DNA from: Heliocidaris tuberculata
Lineage: Eukaryota > Echinodermata > Echinoidea > Camarodonta > Echinometridae
DNA: 64,000 nucleotides
Direction: 5' to 3'
Assembly: GCA_025618425.1 (NCBI GenBank)
Contig: CM046847.1
Span: 5,342,441-5,406,440 of the forward strand
Shown here: positions 1 to 10,947 of the stretch, in pieces
Numbering within the stretch: the first letter of the stretch is position 1
Layout: each line of letters opens with the position of its first letter
The notes under the pieces: generated by a model
The model's input: the letters and a program-made list of their open reading frames with translations, nothing else
Told to the model about the DNA's origin: nothing
Database searches by the model: none
Position numbers and translations under genes: made by a program

Positions 1-54
1 GCATGGTTCTATACAAACAAATGATTTGAAAACAATATAGCTGTACCGTTTCGG

Positions 55-232
55 TATAGCTATACCGTTTTGGTATAATTTTTTTTGTGTCTGAACACCC
101 TGTAAAATGACAGTGTATACTGACTAATAATCATGGTACTGAATAATTTCTACTGTTATTGTCAATAGAGTTAATGAAACATGCACAGGGTGTTCAGACA
201 CAAAAAATTTATACCAAAACAGTATAGCTATA
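55..232. repeat. Inverted repeat, about 48-bp arms
   Basis: The arm at 55-103 is the approximate reverse complement of 185-232. The inner ends carry 'gtgtctgaacaccctgt' (87-103) and its complement (185-201). The same 'tgtgtctgaac' motif recurs on the + strand near 257, 350, 480 and 558, so the first 600 bases look like a patchwork of related repeat ends. I see no gene in 1-2300. Confidence 0.7.
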
Positions 233-704
233 CGATGATTTTTTTTTGGATTTATGTGTCTGAACGCTGACTAACGAAGCGTCGTATAACGAAACTGGGG
301 TCAGAGCATCGTTTCGAACTAGAACTCGATAACGAATCACCTTTCCGTGTGTGTCTGAACGTATGGCGACCATAGAACGGTATAACTGGGCGGGGATTAA
401 CGTGAGCGCGCGCGAAAGGTGTCCTTACCAGGGGGCGGGGACTGGCGGCGACCATAGTTTTTCGAATCGGTCGAGATATGTGTCTGAACGGTCCGCAGGC
501 TATACGATGAAAATTTTATACGACGTTTCTTTATCGAGTTTCGGTATAAACGTTTTGTGTCTGAACAGGGGGGCAGTCTCGACATATCTAATACAAGAGT
601 CCACTGACACTGAACATTATCTTCCTGCATTGTTCTTATAATTTGTGTTGTAAGATGATACCAGAGACGTACTCAGCATAATCCGTACAGACCCAGCGTA
701 CTCC

Positions 705-745
705 CACTGATCTCTACGGAAAAAAATCTTCCGTAGAGATCAGTG
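705..745. repeat. Perfect hairpin, 16-bp stem
   Basis: 'cactgatctctacgga' at 705-720 is followed after a 9-base loop by its exact complement at 730-745. It is the first of several short hairpins before 1800. Confidence 0.75.
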
Positions 746-864
746 CGTACTTCCCATCCTTCCCCTCTTACAGGCCCCCAAAATAAATAAGCTGAACAAA
801 AACAAAACAACCAAACTCCTCCGAAAATTCAGTAAAGGGAACCCCTCACACAATCATGCAAAAT

Positions 865-915
865 TGTGCTCATGTTAAATATGAGCACATATTTATAACA
901 CAAATTTTGTGTTAT
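865..915. repeat. Two adjacent short hairpins
   Basis: 'tgtgctcat' (865-873) pairs with 'atgagcaca' (881-889). Six bases later, 895-915 is a perfect dyad with 10-base arms, 'ataacacaaa' and its complement, around one central base. No thymine-rich bacterial-type terminator context applies in this eukaryotic sequence. Confidence 0.65.
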
Positions 916-1746
916 GGAGGAGCATTCCTAAAATACCCTAGATGGAAGGGATAATCTTTCACATCGATCAGTCGCCATGATGCGATATCTCATTATTTTG
1001 GCATGCCCAGCAATAGGCCTAAAATCTATGAATGAAAGAAAAATTGAAAAGAAGGGGCATAATAATCAGTAACTTGATGAATTGATCCTACACCATTTTG
1101 AGCATTTTCAGATTTTGCAAGAGCGCAACTCTACCGACGCGCCACGCGCGGAAACCCTATGTTTAGTCACTTTCTCTTTTAATCAACTTGCATCATGCCA
1201 AATATAATTATGTTATGACTTTCCATTGCCGAGTGATAGTACATGTTGGCTTTTTACAAAATGGCGCCTAGATGACGTCACGGTACAAAGACTAAGTAAA
1301 AGAGTTAGGGGGCACAATTTCATAACCATATCTACCCCTGGGCCAAATTTGAATACATTTGAACAAGCCATATATTAGAGATATTGACATCACAAAAAAA
1401 TTGGGTGATTTCTTTTTTTTTTTTAAAGAAAGAAAGAAAAAAAAAATCGAACGAAAATAAGAAGTAGTCTGTACTTGAAGTACAGCCCACCTAAAAATGA
1501 GAGTACCATCAGCTTATTCAGGCATACACTATCACATACATGTCTGTGCAATGTAACACAATGTAATTTAGTCATGTGCAACAGCAAGAGAGAGAGTAGT
1601 CTATTTCTGGACGTCTGTAATTATTTTGTCTCTAAAACCCACTGATATCTAAAAAAAATCATAGCGGTCAGTGGTAAAACCCCGTGTTCGTGCACCCAGC
1701 GTAGAACTGAGCTAACCAAGAAGGTGACAGAGAGACGGTGCAAAGT

Positions 1747-1780
1747 CCACTGATTCACTCTTGTTAGAGTGAATCAGTGG
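1747..1780. repeat. Perfect hairpin, 14-bp stem
   Basis: 'ccactgattcactc' at 1747-1760 pairs exactly with 1767-1780 across a 6-base loop. It shares the 'cactgat' core with the hairpin at 705-745, so both may come from one element family. Confidence 0.7.
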
Positions 1781-2498
1781 AGTAGTATAGTGGGCCTATA
1801 TAATGAAATCAAGCAGATCGCATTGTAATGTTGATATCGATGTAATCCTAAAAAAAAACGACGGGGTTAATGCACAAATTAAAACATCATTCGACACTTC
1901 CCGCAAATGAATTTACTGCTGTCATTTACATTATATCGCTGTAAATGATGCACAACCCAAGGACTTCGATCAGCATTAGAAAAAAATCTTAAAATTTTTT
2001 GCTCGCTCGCTTCGCTCGCTAGCACATGAATAATTAGACCTTTACACACAACTGCTAATTGGGGAAACTGAAGCAGAACCACCATAAAAATGAAGAAGAT
2101 GATGCTTGATAATATTATATATCAGTTAGACTGTAGGGTAATACCAATGTCACAAAATTGTCAATTTTCGCTTTATGTTCACCCCTTAATTGTAGGTGCA
2201 CCTTTTTCGTTGGTGTGCCCTCCCCCCCCCCCCCCCCCCTCACTTTGAAAGACGCTCCGCCGTCCCTGGCTGTGATAAGTTTGTTTGTGCTGCTTTCCCA
2301 CCCTTGCGGCAGCCAGCCCTCGTAAATGTTCCTATGAACATGTTTTGAGATAGATTTGCTCGACCTTATACAATTGTTTTTCTGTGATCTAGTGATCTAT
2401 TTAACTGTGACATGACTTACAAATTATTGCATTCTGTTATTCATTGTGTGCAAAGTGCATTCGAATATTACGTATTAAACACACAGTATCATATGGTC

Positions 2499-2506
2499 TT
2501 TTTAAA
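2499..2506 (+). promoter_or_regulatory. Possible TATA-like box of P450 copy 1
   Basis: 'tttttaaa' lies 89 bases before the P450 ATG and is followed by a pyrimidine-rich 'cctctctacttctt' that could hold the transcription start. The same block is conserved upstream of copy 2 at 14485-14492. The conservation could simply reflect recent duplication, so the assignment is weak. Confidence 0.3.
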
Positions 2507-3774
2507 CGGGTCCTCTCTACTTCTTAGAGCTCGCTTAGTTGAAAAGTTATCAAACAAGGCATCCAAAGCGATTTGCTTCCTTTGAGATCAAGTCATGGAA
2601 ACTGATAAGGATAATAGTTTCATTTCCCTCGAAAATTATACGCTTGACAGTCAGGATGTCATCATTTTTGCGACAGTTCTCCTTTTCGTCCGGTGGCTTC
2701 TCCTATCCAAACGATCCTACAACAGACGCATTAACCATGTCAACCAGTCTGCCCCTTCTTTACCATATCCACAAGGCCTACCTTTCTTTGGAAACATGTT
2801 CAGCTTCCGTACTGACATGAGAGGCATCCTTCGCAAATGGACCAATGAAATCGGGGGTCTTTTCCGACTTCGAATCGGACCGAAGATGGATATTGTTGTG
2901 ATCAGTGATGTCGATGCGATGCAGGAAGCGTTTGTTGATCAAGCTGACGCGTTCTCGGATCGAACTATTCCGCCATTGCTAGACGTTGCCATGGGTAAAG
3001 GAGGTAAGTCGTTTTTGAAACCTCTACATTAAATTAACATTTACAGGTTTTCAAACTGCCTTGAACTAAACGAAGTTACATGAGTGTATTAAACTAATTT
3101 GGCAACCGTAGGTCAAAATGTACAGAAAATATCCATGCTAGTTCCCTTAATCCAGCAAACAAATTCAAACGTAAACATGCATAATTAGAATGCAATTCTA
3201 CAGGAATACGGCGTATGCAAGATGTCACTTGCTCAGTGAGATTTTTGAAGGCGCCCTCGATCTACCCGATGACGCCATCACTTTAAGAGCTTAAATATGT
3301 CCACTAAATTTGGCTCGAGTATCCATGGTATCATTTCCTATCTCTCCTCTCTTCCAAAGGCAGCTCATTCTTTGCGTCTGGTAACAATTGGAAGAATCTC
3401 CGGCGGTTCGGGCACAGAGCCTTGAGAGTTTTCGGACTTGGTCAAAGGAGCATGGAGAACAGAGTCATTGAAGAAGGGCGAATTCTTTTACAGACGTGTG
3501 AGATGAAGGAAGGGAGCCCATTCAATCCTAAACAGCTTATTACAAAAGCAGTTGGCAACATCATCACAAGGTATTACCTCTGATAGTTAGCTGATCGTAA
3601 GTAGTAAACTGTTGTTGATTCCCGTATAGGCAGATCCATCTTCGGGCAGCCATAACGCCTCTATGGAGGAAGAAAAAGGGGGATTTAAGAAGTATTTCAG
3701 GGTAAAAGAGAAAAATTTATTTTCCTGCAGTTGAACCCATTGAAAGCCATGACAATACAGTTTGAATATCGTGT

Positions 3775-3817
<43 letters not shown>
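3775..3817 (+). repeat. (CT)n microsatellite serving as a splice polypyrimidine tract
   Basis: An uninterrupted CT run ends directly at the 'ttcag' acceptor of exon 3 (exon starts at 3820). In copy 2 the equivalent tract (17384-17404) is much shorter. Confidence 0.8.
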
Positions 3818-4398
3818 AGTTTTGGGCTTGGATTTCGATTCGACTACGGCGATCCGGTCTTTGAAAAACTCATCAATGATTTCGGACAATTCTCAAAAAG
3901 TTTTTCATTTTCGTCACTCGGGAATATTTTCCCGCTCCTCTACTACACTCCACTGTATACCAACTTTCGGCGCCCCATTCAGGATATTTTCACGTACATC
4001 AAGTCAGTCGTCAAAGAACACCGACAAAGTTTCGATCCCCTCGACGTCCGAGACATTGTCGACCTCCGCTTGGCTGAGATGAAACAGCGGCGTGATCAAA
4101 ATGGGATGGGTGTGACTGAAGAGGGCTCGGAATGGAAGCTCATATTTGAACTTTATGGTGCAGCCATGGCAACAACAAGTGACACTTTACAGTGGGCAAT
4201 ACTCATAGTGGCACAACACCCAGAACTTATGCAACAGGTAAAATTTAGAGTATGGGTGATAAATAGAGGGGAAAACTGTATACTGTAATACTATAATACT
4301 ATAATATACAAACAGCATTGGCAAAGTACTTTTGGCATTTTAGGTCTTTCAATCTTTGAAAAATAAATAACATCTCATTTCCTTTCGCAATATATTAC

Positions 4399-4400
<2 letters not shown>

Positions 4401-4471
<71 letters not shown>
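4401..4471. repeat. (TA)n microsatellite
   Basis: About 35 TA units in intron 3 of P450 copy 1 directly abut the foldback element at 4473. This is consistent with insertion at a TA target. Confidence 0.9.
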
Positions 4472-4472
<1 letters not shown>

Positions 4473-4474
<2 letters not shown>

Positions 4475-4793
4475 ATGAAAGAAATGTCACTATGAGACGG
4501 TCGTAGCTTTTATTGTCCTCCTTTATTTGTCAAGTTTTCGATCAATGATCTTCATCAGGACTGTATAAATATAAAAACACAAAAATGATGGCTGAAATTT
4601 ACATCGGAATACATATTTCAATTTCTTACAATGGTTAAGCACCAATCAATATAATTATAATAATATTAGTTATATTGATTATTATTATTTTGTGTTTTTA
4701 TACAGTCCTGATGAAGATCATTGATGGAAAACTTGACAAATAAAGGAGGACAATAAAAGCTACGACTGTCTCATAGTGACATTTCTTTCATTA
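4473..4793. mobile_element. Foldback MITE with about 108-bp arms
   Basis: The left arm starts 'taatgaaagaaatgtcacta' and its complement ends at 4793. The arms run to about 4580 and from about 4689, with an AT-rich spacer. It lies in intron 3 of P450 copy 1 and has no counterpart in copy 2, so it inserted after the duplication or was lost from copy 2. Insertion next to (TA)n suggests a Tc1/mariner-type TA target. It has no coding capacity. Confidence 0.75.
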
Positions 4794-4987
4794 TACCTTC
4801 CACTAAAGAGGTGTGGATGTGTGTCGTTCGGTTGAACCATGTTAAATTTAGATATGTGAAGAGAGAATGATGGAACAGAATGACGCAGGTCACTCGGTGT
4901 ATTTACAAGCTTTCGGCTCCTGGCCTTCTTCAAGTTTATTTGCTAAATCAAACAGAATGAAACAAATAATAATAATAAGCAACTTAA

Positions 4988-5171
4988 CAAAACTAAAGAC
5001 AACAGAACAGAATTATCATAAAGCTGGCAACACGAATCAACAGGAGTAAGTGAAATTGAAAAGATGTTACTCGCCAGAACAAAACTAAAGACAACAGAAC
5101 AGAATTGTTATAAAGCTGGCAACATAAATCAACAGGAGTAAGTGAAATTGAAAAGATGTTACTCGGCAGGA
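4988..5171. repeat. Tandem duplication, 92-bp period, two copies
   Basis: The block beginning 'caaaactaaagacaacagaa' at 4988 repeats at 5080 with only a few substitutions. It is intronic (P450 copy 1, intron 3), and I see no open frame of interest. Confidence 0.8.
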
Positions 5172-6296
5172 GTAAGAGAAATAACGAAAATGGAACTCAA
5201 TAAAACAAAAGTAAGCAAAGTAAACAATTACCTGACTTTTAAGGTCGAAGCAAATGTATATGTAGTCTCGTGTGTAATTTGTAGGTGTTTTGTGCAATAA
5301 TAGTTACATGTAATACGGACGTCATGTAGAGGGCGTTTACTACACAAGTAAATGAATGGGTGCGTCCGACCGGAACAATGTAAAAAAGGGGAAGGGGGCA
5401 TAGTGAAGTTCCAGCGTTGACATGGTTGAGGGGATGATTAGGCAAGACAATTCTGGCTTTAAGACGATTAATTTGGTTTTTACTCTCTACATGCGTGGAA
5501 TCGCCAAGTCAACTGCGTGCGTGTCGTAAGGAGATATGGATAAAAGTATATGACAAAGAGGTGTAAAAATAGGTTTATAATAAATGCATGTGAACATGTA
5601 CATGCATAGTGCCCGTATACTGGTGCAAAGATATATATATTCTCACATGCATTTGCACCTTCACCTGCGATATACGTACGGAATATGTACACATACATAT
5701 ACTTGTACATTTGTATATTAAATTATATGGTAACAAATCATACATAAATATATATTGACGCACAAAATATTTTCACATTATTATACATATAAACAATATA
5801 AGAGTATACTGTGTATGATTCTACCCACATACATATCTACGCCAATCGTGAATCCGATCATACATAAAAACAATTTCATTGTAATATGTAGATAAATAAA
5901 CCGAATACATATCTCTCCACTAGATCACGACAACCTTCTCTTGTTTTTCATGTTTCTTTGTTTAGGCTATTATAACCTCGCCCCCCCCCCCCCGCCTCTC
6001 CCTATCTCTTTTCCCTAACTAGATAATTACTCCACATCTCTCTCTCTCTCCCCCTCTCTCTGTCTCTCTCTCTGTCTCTCTTGCTCCTCCCTTCCTCACA
6101 AATATCATACACCTTCTTCAGAGGTAGGCACATATTACAATGAAATTGCTTTCATGTTGTGGGTCTTCTTGATCAAAAACAACCCTAGGGAGGAATTGTG
6201 GTTAATAGAACAGCCGCAAACCTTCTACGTAATCAAAAACACAAACAAACAAAACAAACAAACAAACAAACTCTGGGTTGACAACGAACAACAATC

Positions 6297-7014
6297 AGGG
6301 GCGTCACCAGAAGGGGGTGTCGGGGGTGTTACACCCCCCCCCCTAAACTCAGAATTGCTGTCGGCAAATGCGCCACCTCTGTCAGCAAAATAAAAAAAAA
6401 GGGGGGAAAGGGAGAGGGAAGAGGAAAGAGAAAAGGAAAAGGAAAAAAGAGAGAGGAGAAGAAAAAGGAAAAGGAAAAAAAAGAAAAGGGAAAGCAAAGC
6501 AAAGCAAAAACAGAAAGAAGAGAAGGAAAGGAAAATGGAAGGAAAGAAAAATGAGGAAAAATGGACAATTTTTTTTGTTCGCTCGCTTTGCTCGCTCGCT
6601 CCTCGAAAAAAAGGAGTCACCTTCGACAATGGGCTGCAGCCCCCCCCCCCCCCCCCCACCGAATATTTTAAAGGTTCCGATATTCGGGCAACCACCACTT
6701 CATATTCGGGCAGCGATGTTCCCATATAATTGACTTCTATATTCACTACGACAAAATTGAAAAATTGACATTCGGGTAAAGGCGCTCGCAAAAATTTAGA
6801 AATTGACAAGTTGATATTCGGGCAAAAATCGTCAGCCCCCCCCCCCCCCCCCCCACCCTCCCCCTTGCGAAAATTGAGCCGTATGATCAAGAGCTCTACA
6901 TCTGCGATTTTTCTTAATTATTTATGGGGGCGGGGTTTGGGTGCAGCATTTTTGTCGGCAAATTTTGGTGTCACACCCCCCCCCCCCCATTCAAAATGTT
7001 CTAGCGACGCCCTG
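6297..7014. mobile_element. Non-coding DNA element with 9-bp target duplication
   Basis: The ends are 'aggggcgtc' and 'gacgccctg', and the element is flanked on both sides by 'acaacaatc' (6288-6296 and 7015-7023). Copy 2 of the duplication keeps the uninterrupted sequence near 19550, which acts as an empty site. The interior has several poly-C runs, a purine-rich low-complexity stretch and a 'gctcgctttgctcgctcgct' motif. The long apparent frames inside are low-complexity and not credible genes. Family unknown; the short inverted ends plus an 8-9-bp duplication would suit a hAT- or Mutator-like MITE. Confidence 0.8.
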
Positions 7015-7802
7015 ACAACAATCAATGCAATGCCTGTGATACTGACAGTTTGTAAATGCTGTAAATCATTCTCATCATCGTTATTTCCAATATTTGCACT
7101 GTTTAGTTGTAAATATTTACAGTTTATGTACAAATGATCTTCCTCTGAATAGTCTTAGGCATAACACAGTGATGCAATGTCTTTTGTCCCCATCCAATGG
7201 GATAGATACAAAAAGAGATTGATGACGTCATCGGTGAAGGGCGATCACCCGAACTTACGGACCAGGCTGCAATGCCCCTCACTGAAGCAACACTTATGGA
7301 AATATCTCGATTTCGCCCGGACCCCTTTGGGAGTGCCCCACTATACGACTAGAGACGCCATTGTACAGGGGTACCATATCCCCAAGGATACCAGTAAGTA
7401 CACATTAGAAGTGCAATGACCAGGGGACGTCAAAGTTCTTCCATAATGCCCCCTTAGTTTTGTTTCAATATGCGAAGACTGTATTAACCACTCCTTTGCA
7501 ATTACATGTAGGTTTACCATGTACGAACAATAATATGAATAACATGTTCAAGATTCAGATTTAGGGTTTTAACATTTTCCCCCTTAAATTTGGTTTTAAT
7601 TGTCTTCTGTAGAACCAACCTCACGTTATATGTACCTATTTCGGTTTGAGGAAGAAACAAATGAATAAATGTAGGCCAGTTTGCACATTTCTGAGGGTGT
7701 AACGTACCTCTTACGGTCAAAAGGTCAACGTACTCTGATTCCACTTGTAATCTTAATCAGCATTATTTTATTGTCTAAACTGACACCTCTAATCAAACGT
7801 TT

Positions 7803-8008
7803 AGGCCCGAATTCACAAAGGAGGTTTTGTTTAAACCATAAACCCCCTCCTGGGTTTTTTAAGCGTACGTGCGCACGGAATCTAATCCAATCATATATTT
7901 TCTTTGAGCGCGCGCATGGGCAATGTGCGCTTATTTACGCTTATTTTAGTACGCTTACGGAGGTTTAAACCTTACCCATGGTTTAAACCTCCTTTGTGAA
8001 TTCGTCCT
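7803..8008. mobile_element. MITE family 'gcccgaattcacaaagg', copy 1
   Basis: The ends are inverted: 'gcccgaattcacaaaggagg' on the left and its near complement at 7983-8007, enclosing a conserved core with alternating 'gcgcgcgcatgggcaatgtg'. It lies in intron 4 of P450 copy 1. The same element is at the matching place in copy 2 (20882-21091), so it predates the duplication. A third copy lies at 56045-56240. Confidence 0.85.
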
Positions 8009-8616
8009 TAATGTCATTATTATCGTGGGGTTCTGTTTTTTGTTTTGTTTTGTTGTTTTTTTTTCATTAGTCATAATTGCATTTAGAGTTTCCCACACGT
8101 TCATTAATACGGATATATGAATGTTTTATTCAAAATCTTTCTAGTTGTTTTGATGAACTTGTGGGAGACACTAAACAGTCCAAAGTACTGGAACGAGCCT
8201 GATAAATTCAACCCTTATCGTTTCTTGAGCGAGGACAGACAGAGCATCGTGAATCACCGCGCTCACATCCCATTCGGAATTGGTAAGAAGTCAAGTAAAA
8301 TAGAAACGGAAGAACACCATCTGCTTTTTGCACATTATTTAAGGAATGTAAATGAAGGACAGTTTTGCAGAAGGAACGCTCCACAACCCTGGTCACTTAG
8401 TTTCCGCGCTTTAGTTGCCTTGGCTAACTTTTGTTTTATTGTGTCTGAAAAGTCTTTGTATGAGAGTCGGTGCCTATTTTTTAAGTAAGACTACTGACAG
8501 ACGACAGAGTAGGAAATGTTGTTTCTTAACACAAATTTCCCGATTCTAGGACATCTACCACCTCGACTACCATCCCCGGAATATGACAACTACAAGTAGC
8601 GTGTAACAGTGTCGTA

Positions 8617-8770
8617 GGTCTCTTCTTGGTCTCGAGACCCGTTTTTATAGGGTCTCGATATCGGACCTAGAAGCCTCGGTCTCGATCTCGGTCTCAGACC
8701 TCAAGGTCTCGGTCTCGGAAGGGAAGTCTCGGTCTAGGTCTCAGTCTCGAACCTTGAGGTCTCGACTACA
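8617..8770. repeat. GGTCTC-type tandem repeat
   Basis: Imperfect reiteration of 'ggtctcggtctc' units in intron 5 of P450 copy 1, followed at 8855-8945 by reiterated 'ggggtgatagtcca' units. The corresponding array in copy 2 (21682-21845) has diverged in unit number. Confidence 0.75.
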
Positions 8771-9399
8771 TGTAACACTGGCCTCTGGACAACTACCTCT
8801 AAGACAATCACCCCTTGGTCGTTGTCCAATAGACGTAGTTTTGAGGAGGCGTTGCGGGGTGATAGTCCAGGGGTGATAGTCCAGGGGACAGGGGCGATAG
8901 TCCAGGGGGAGTCAGACGTCCGGGGAGTGGTATAGTCCGATAGTCGCCCGGAACATAACGCGTAAATTTCCTGATGTGTCAAGATATGATATTGTTCAAT
9001 GGTAGAGCCTATCAAAAGTATCAAGACTAACCCACCATCTATGATAAATTTCGATTTATTTGTTATTGACAAAAACCGAAACGATAGCGGCATTTTAAAG
9101 CATATTCGTACCTTTGCATTTCTTTTGAATTAACCTTTTCTTCTGATTGTGTCTTTATCATGTCATTATCACAAGGTCTCCGTGTATGTCTGGGTGAAAA
9201 GTTGGCAAAGATGGAGCTTTTCATTATCTTCACAAGTCTACTACAGAGATTCACGTTTCGACTGGCAGACGACAGTCTCTCGGTTGGCATGAAGGGCAAG
9301 GCGGGAATCACTTACACTCCTCTCGATTACAACATCATTCTAGAAAAACGTCACGTGTGAATCGGAGAAGAGGTTCTATCTACAACACATTTTAGCCTT

Positions 9400-9433
9400 A
9401 GATAAAAACAAAGTGAACACTCTGTTTTTATCT
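9400..9433 (+). repeat. 3' UTR hairpin, 11-bp stem, copy 1 only
   Basis: 'agataaaaaca' (9400-9410) pairs with 'tgtttttatct' (9423-9433), 40 bases after the P450 stop. In copy 2 the left arm is missing, so the hairpin cannot form there. Confidence 0.6.
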
Positions 9434-9728
9434 TTTTGTTTGATTTTTTTCACATTGTATTTCTATTTCTTATCATCATCATAATCATTGTGTGACGGCC
9501 GCAGTCAAGATGGAATTCACTCTTCGACGCCACTCGCTCTTTTCTGTCATGATCTTAAGAATATCTTCTATCTCAAAGAGTGTGTGCAGTTATGCCAAAG
9601 AAGTTTTGGGGGCGTTGGTTCCTGTTTGGGGAGGGCATCCTCCAGCAGATGACGTCTGACAGAACCTAGTCTTACTATTTCTTAACTCACACCATCATAA
9701 TTATAAGTGTAGGATATAGGTTTTCCCG

Positions 9729-10143
9729 GCCAATTTCATTTTAGTCACCCAAATTCCTTTTTCGTGCATTCAAATTAACGCAAATATCGCTCTCGGACGA
9801 ATTCCGTAATTCATATTAAGAATCCGAGCATTTCATGTTAACAGACTGACCCCTTGATTTCATTATTTTTCCCAATTTTGCCATATGAATTAAACTGAAT
9901 GCGCGAATTAGCAAATTGGTTGCCTACAAATGAAACTGAATGCCGGTATCAACCTCATCAAGCCGACCGTGTTAACGTGTACGAATTCGCAAATTGAATG
10001 CCCGTATCTGAATTTGGTTGACTGGCTGTTGAATTTAAATGCTTGGATTCTTAATTTGAATTACGGAATTCGTCCGAGGGCGACATTTGCGTTAATATGA
10101 ATGCACGAAAAGGGAATTTGAGTGACCAAATGATGAAATTGGG
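9729..10143. mobile_element. Foldback MITE in the 3' flank of P450 copy 1
   Basis: Left and right arms are complementary over about 110 bases each: 'ccaatttcattttagtcac' at the left, the complement ending 'gatgaaattggg' at the right. The spacer reiterates 'gaatgcccgtat'-like units. The 3' flank of copy 2 lacks it, so it is private to copy 1. Confidence 0.75.
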
Positions 10144-10947
10144 TTTTTCTTAACTAAATGCATGGTTGGTAACTTGGTCGTTGTTAATATTAGCATCTTT
10201 AGTTTTCATATATATTAGCATCTTCCGTTGTTATTTATATTAGCATCTTCCGTTTTCTTAATATTATATTACCATCTTTTATTTCAGATCATTGATAATG
10301 GAACGCTTTGGAATTGTAAAATGTATTTTTTCCATATTAAAAAACTATTATGTCATTACAGTATAGCTTGTTGGCGTAGGAGATGAACGATGCTCTCAAA
10401 TATTTCTAACTTATCTTGCACATAAAAGTCTTTTAGAAGCTCTAATATTGTAAAATTTACATATTATTGTAGAATTTCTTTAAATTGTCAGTTACTTTCA
10501 TTCCTTAGTTAAACTACATTAGATTTACATTTCATAACTGAGAATTGAAAGGAGTATAGCCTTTGATTTTTTCGATAATCTTTTTGTGGTATGACCCAAC
10601 ATTAAATGAATGTGTTCTGGTAGAGGTGTTCCTATGTAGAGCTATTGCGGTGTAGTAAATGATTCTATGGACGATACATCACATAGTACATAATACTTAA
10701 ATCAAACTGTTATCATTATTGTTATGGACATCTAAATATATATTTTTTTTAATTATTGAGGTGTAGCGGTGTAGGTACATGTAAACAAATTTTCATACAT
10801 CATTTTCCTGGGTGAAACATTATATTTGGCTAATACTGGTGTTTAAAAAACAAGAAAGAAGGGCACATTTTTCAGCACCCACCCCCTGGGTAGCGCGCTT
10901 CGCGTGCTCATATAACCGCCCCCTCTAAAATTAAATTCTGGCTACGC

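Larger units (their letters stand above)
2595..9360 (+). pseudogene. Cytochrome P450, CYP2 clan, tandem copy 1, frameshifted
   Basis: Six exons can be placed with GT/AG borders and consistent phases: 2595-3003, 3360-3570, 3820-4237, 7206-7393, 8145-8282 and 9176-9360. The product would be a microsomal haem monooxygenase. It has an N-terminal membrane anchor (about residues 18-38), a WKNLR C-helix motif, an I-helix reading GAAMATTSDT, ExxR as EISR, an NPYRF motif, and the haem loop FGIGLRVCLG in exon 6. Compared with copy 2, exon 4 is 2 bases shorter (188 against 190) at about 7320-7322, just after ExxR. This puts a TAG at 7350-7352 and gives a truncated protein of about 394 residues without the haem cysteine. 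Downstream exons are still open in the old frame, so the lesion is recent, or is an assembly error. It is probably a pseudogene. The substrate is unknown. Confidence 0.85.
2311..10875 (+). repeat. Tandem segmental duplication, copy 1
   Basis: This segment aligns to 14313-23618. Similarity starts at 'agccagccctcg' (2311 and 14313), runs through all six P450 exons and the 3' flank, and fades near 10875 and 23618 at a shared 'gaagggc' tract. Exons are nearly identical. Length differences are mostly mobile-element insertions private to one copy. It is a direct tandem duplication, with about 3.4 kb of other repeats between the copies. Confidence 0.9.

Noticed and set aside
351..641. 96-codon frame in the repeat patch at the window start
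   Set aside because: It runs across several copies of the 'tgtgtctgaac' repeat; an overlapping frame of similar length exists on the other strand.
4867..5300. Possible CRISPR-like or satellite array
   Set aside because: Only two 92-bp units and no spacers; it is an ordinary tandem duplication.
6368..6733. 121-codon Lys-rich frame on the + strand
   Set aside because: Same low-complexity tract read on the other strand.
6225..6890. 221-codon frame on the - strand, Phe/Ser/Leu- and Gly-rich
   Set aside because: It is a translation of purine-rich and poly-C low-complexity sequence inside the 718-bp element; no domain, and copy 2 lacks it.
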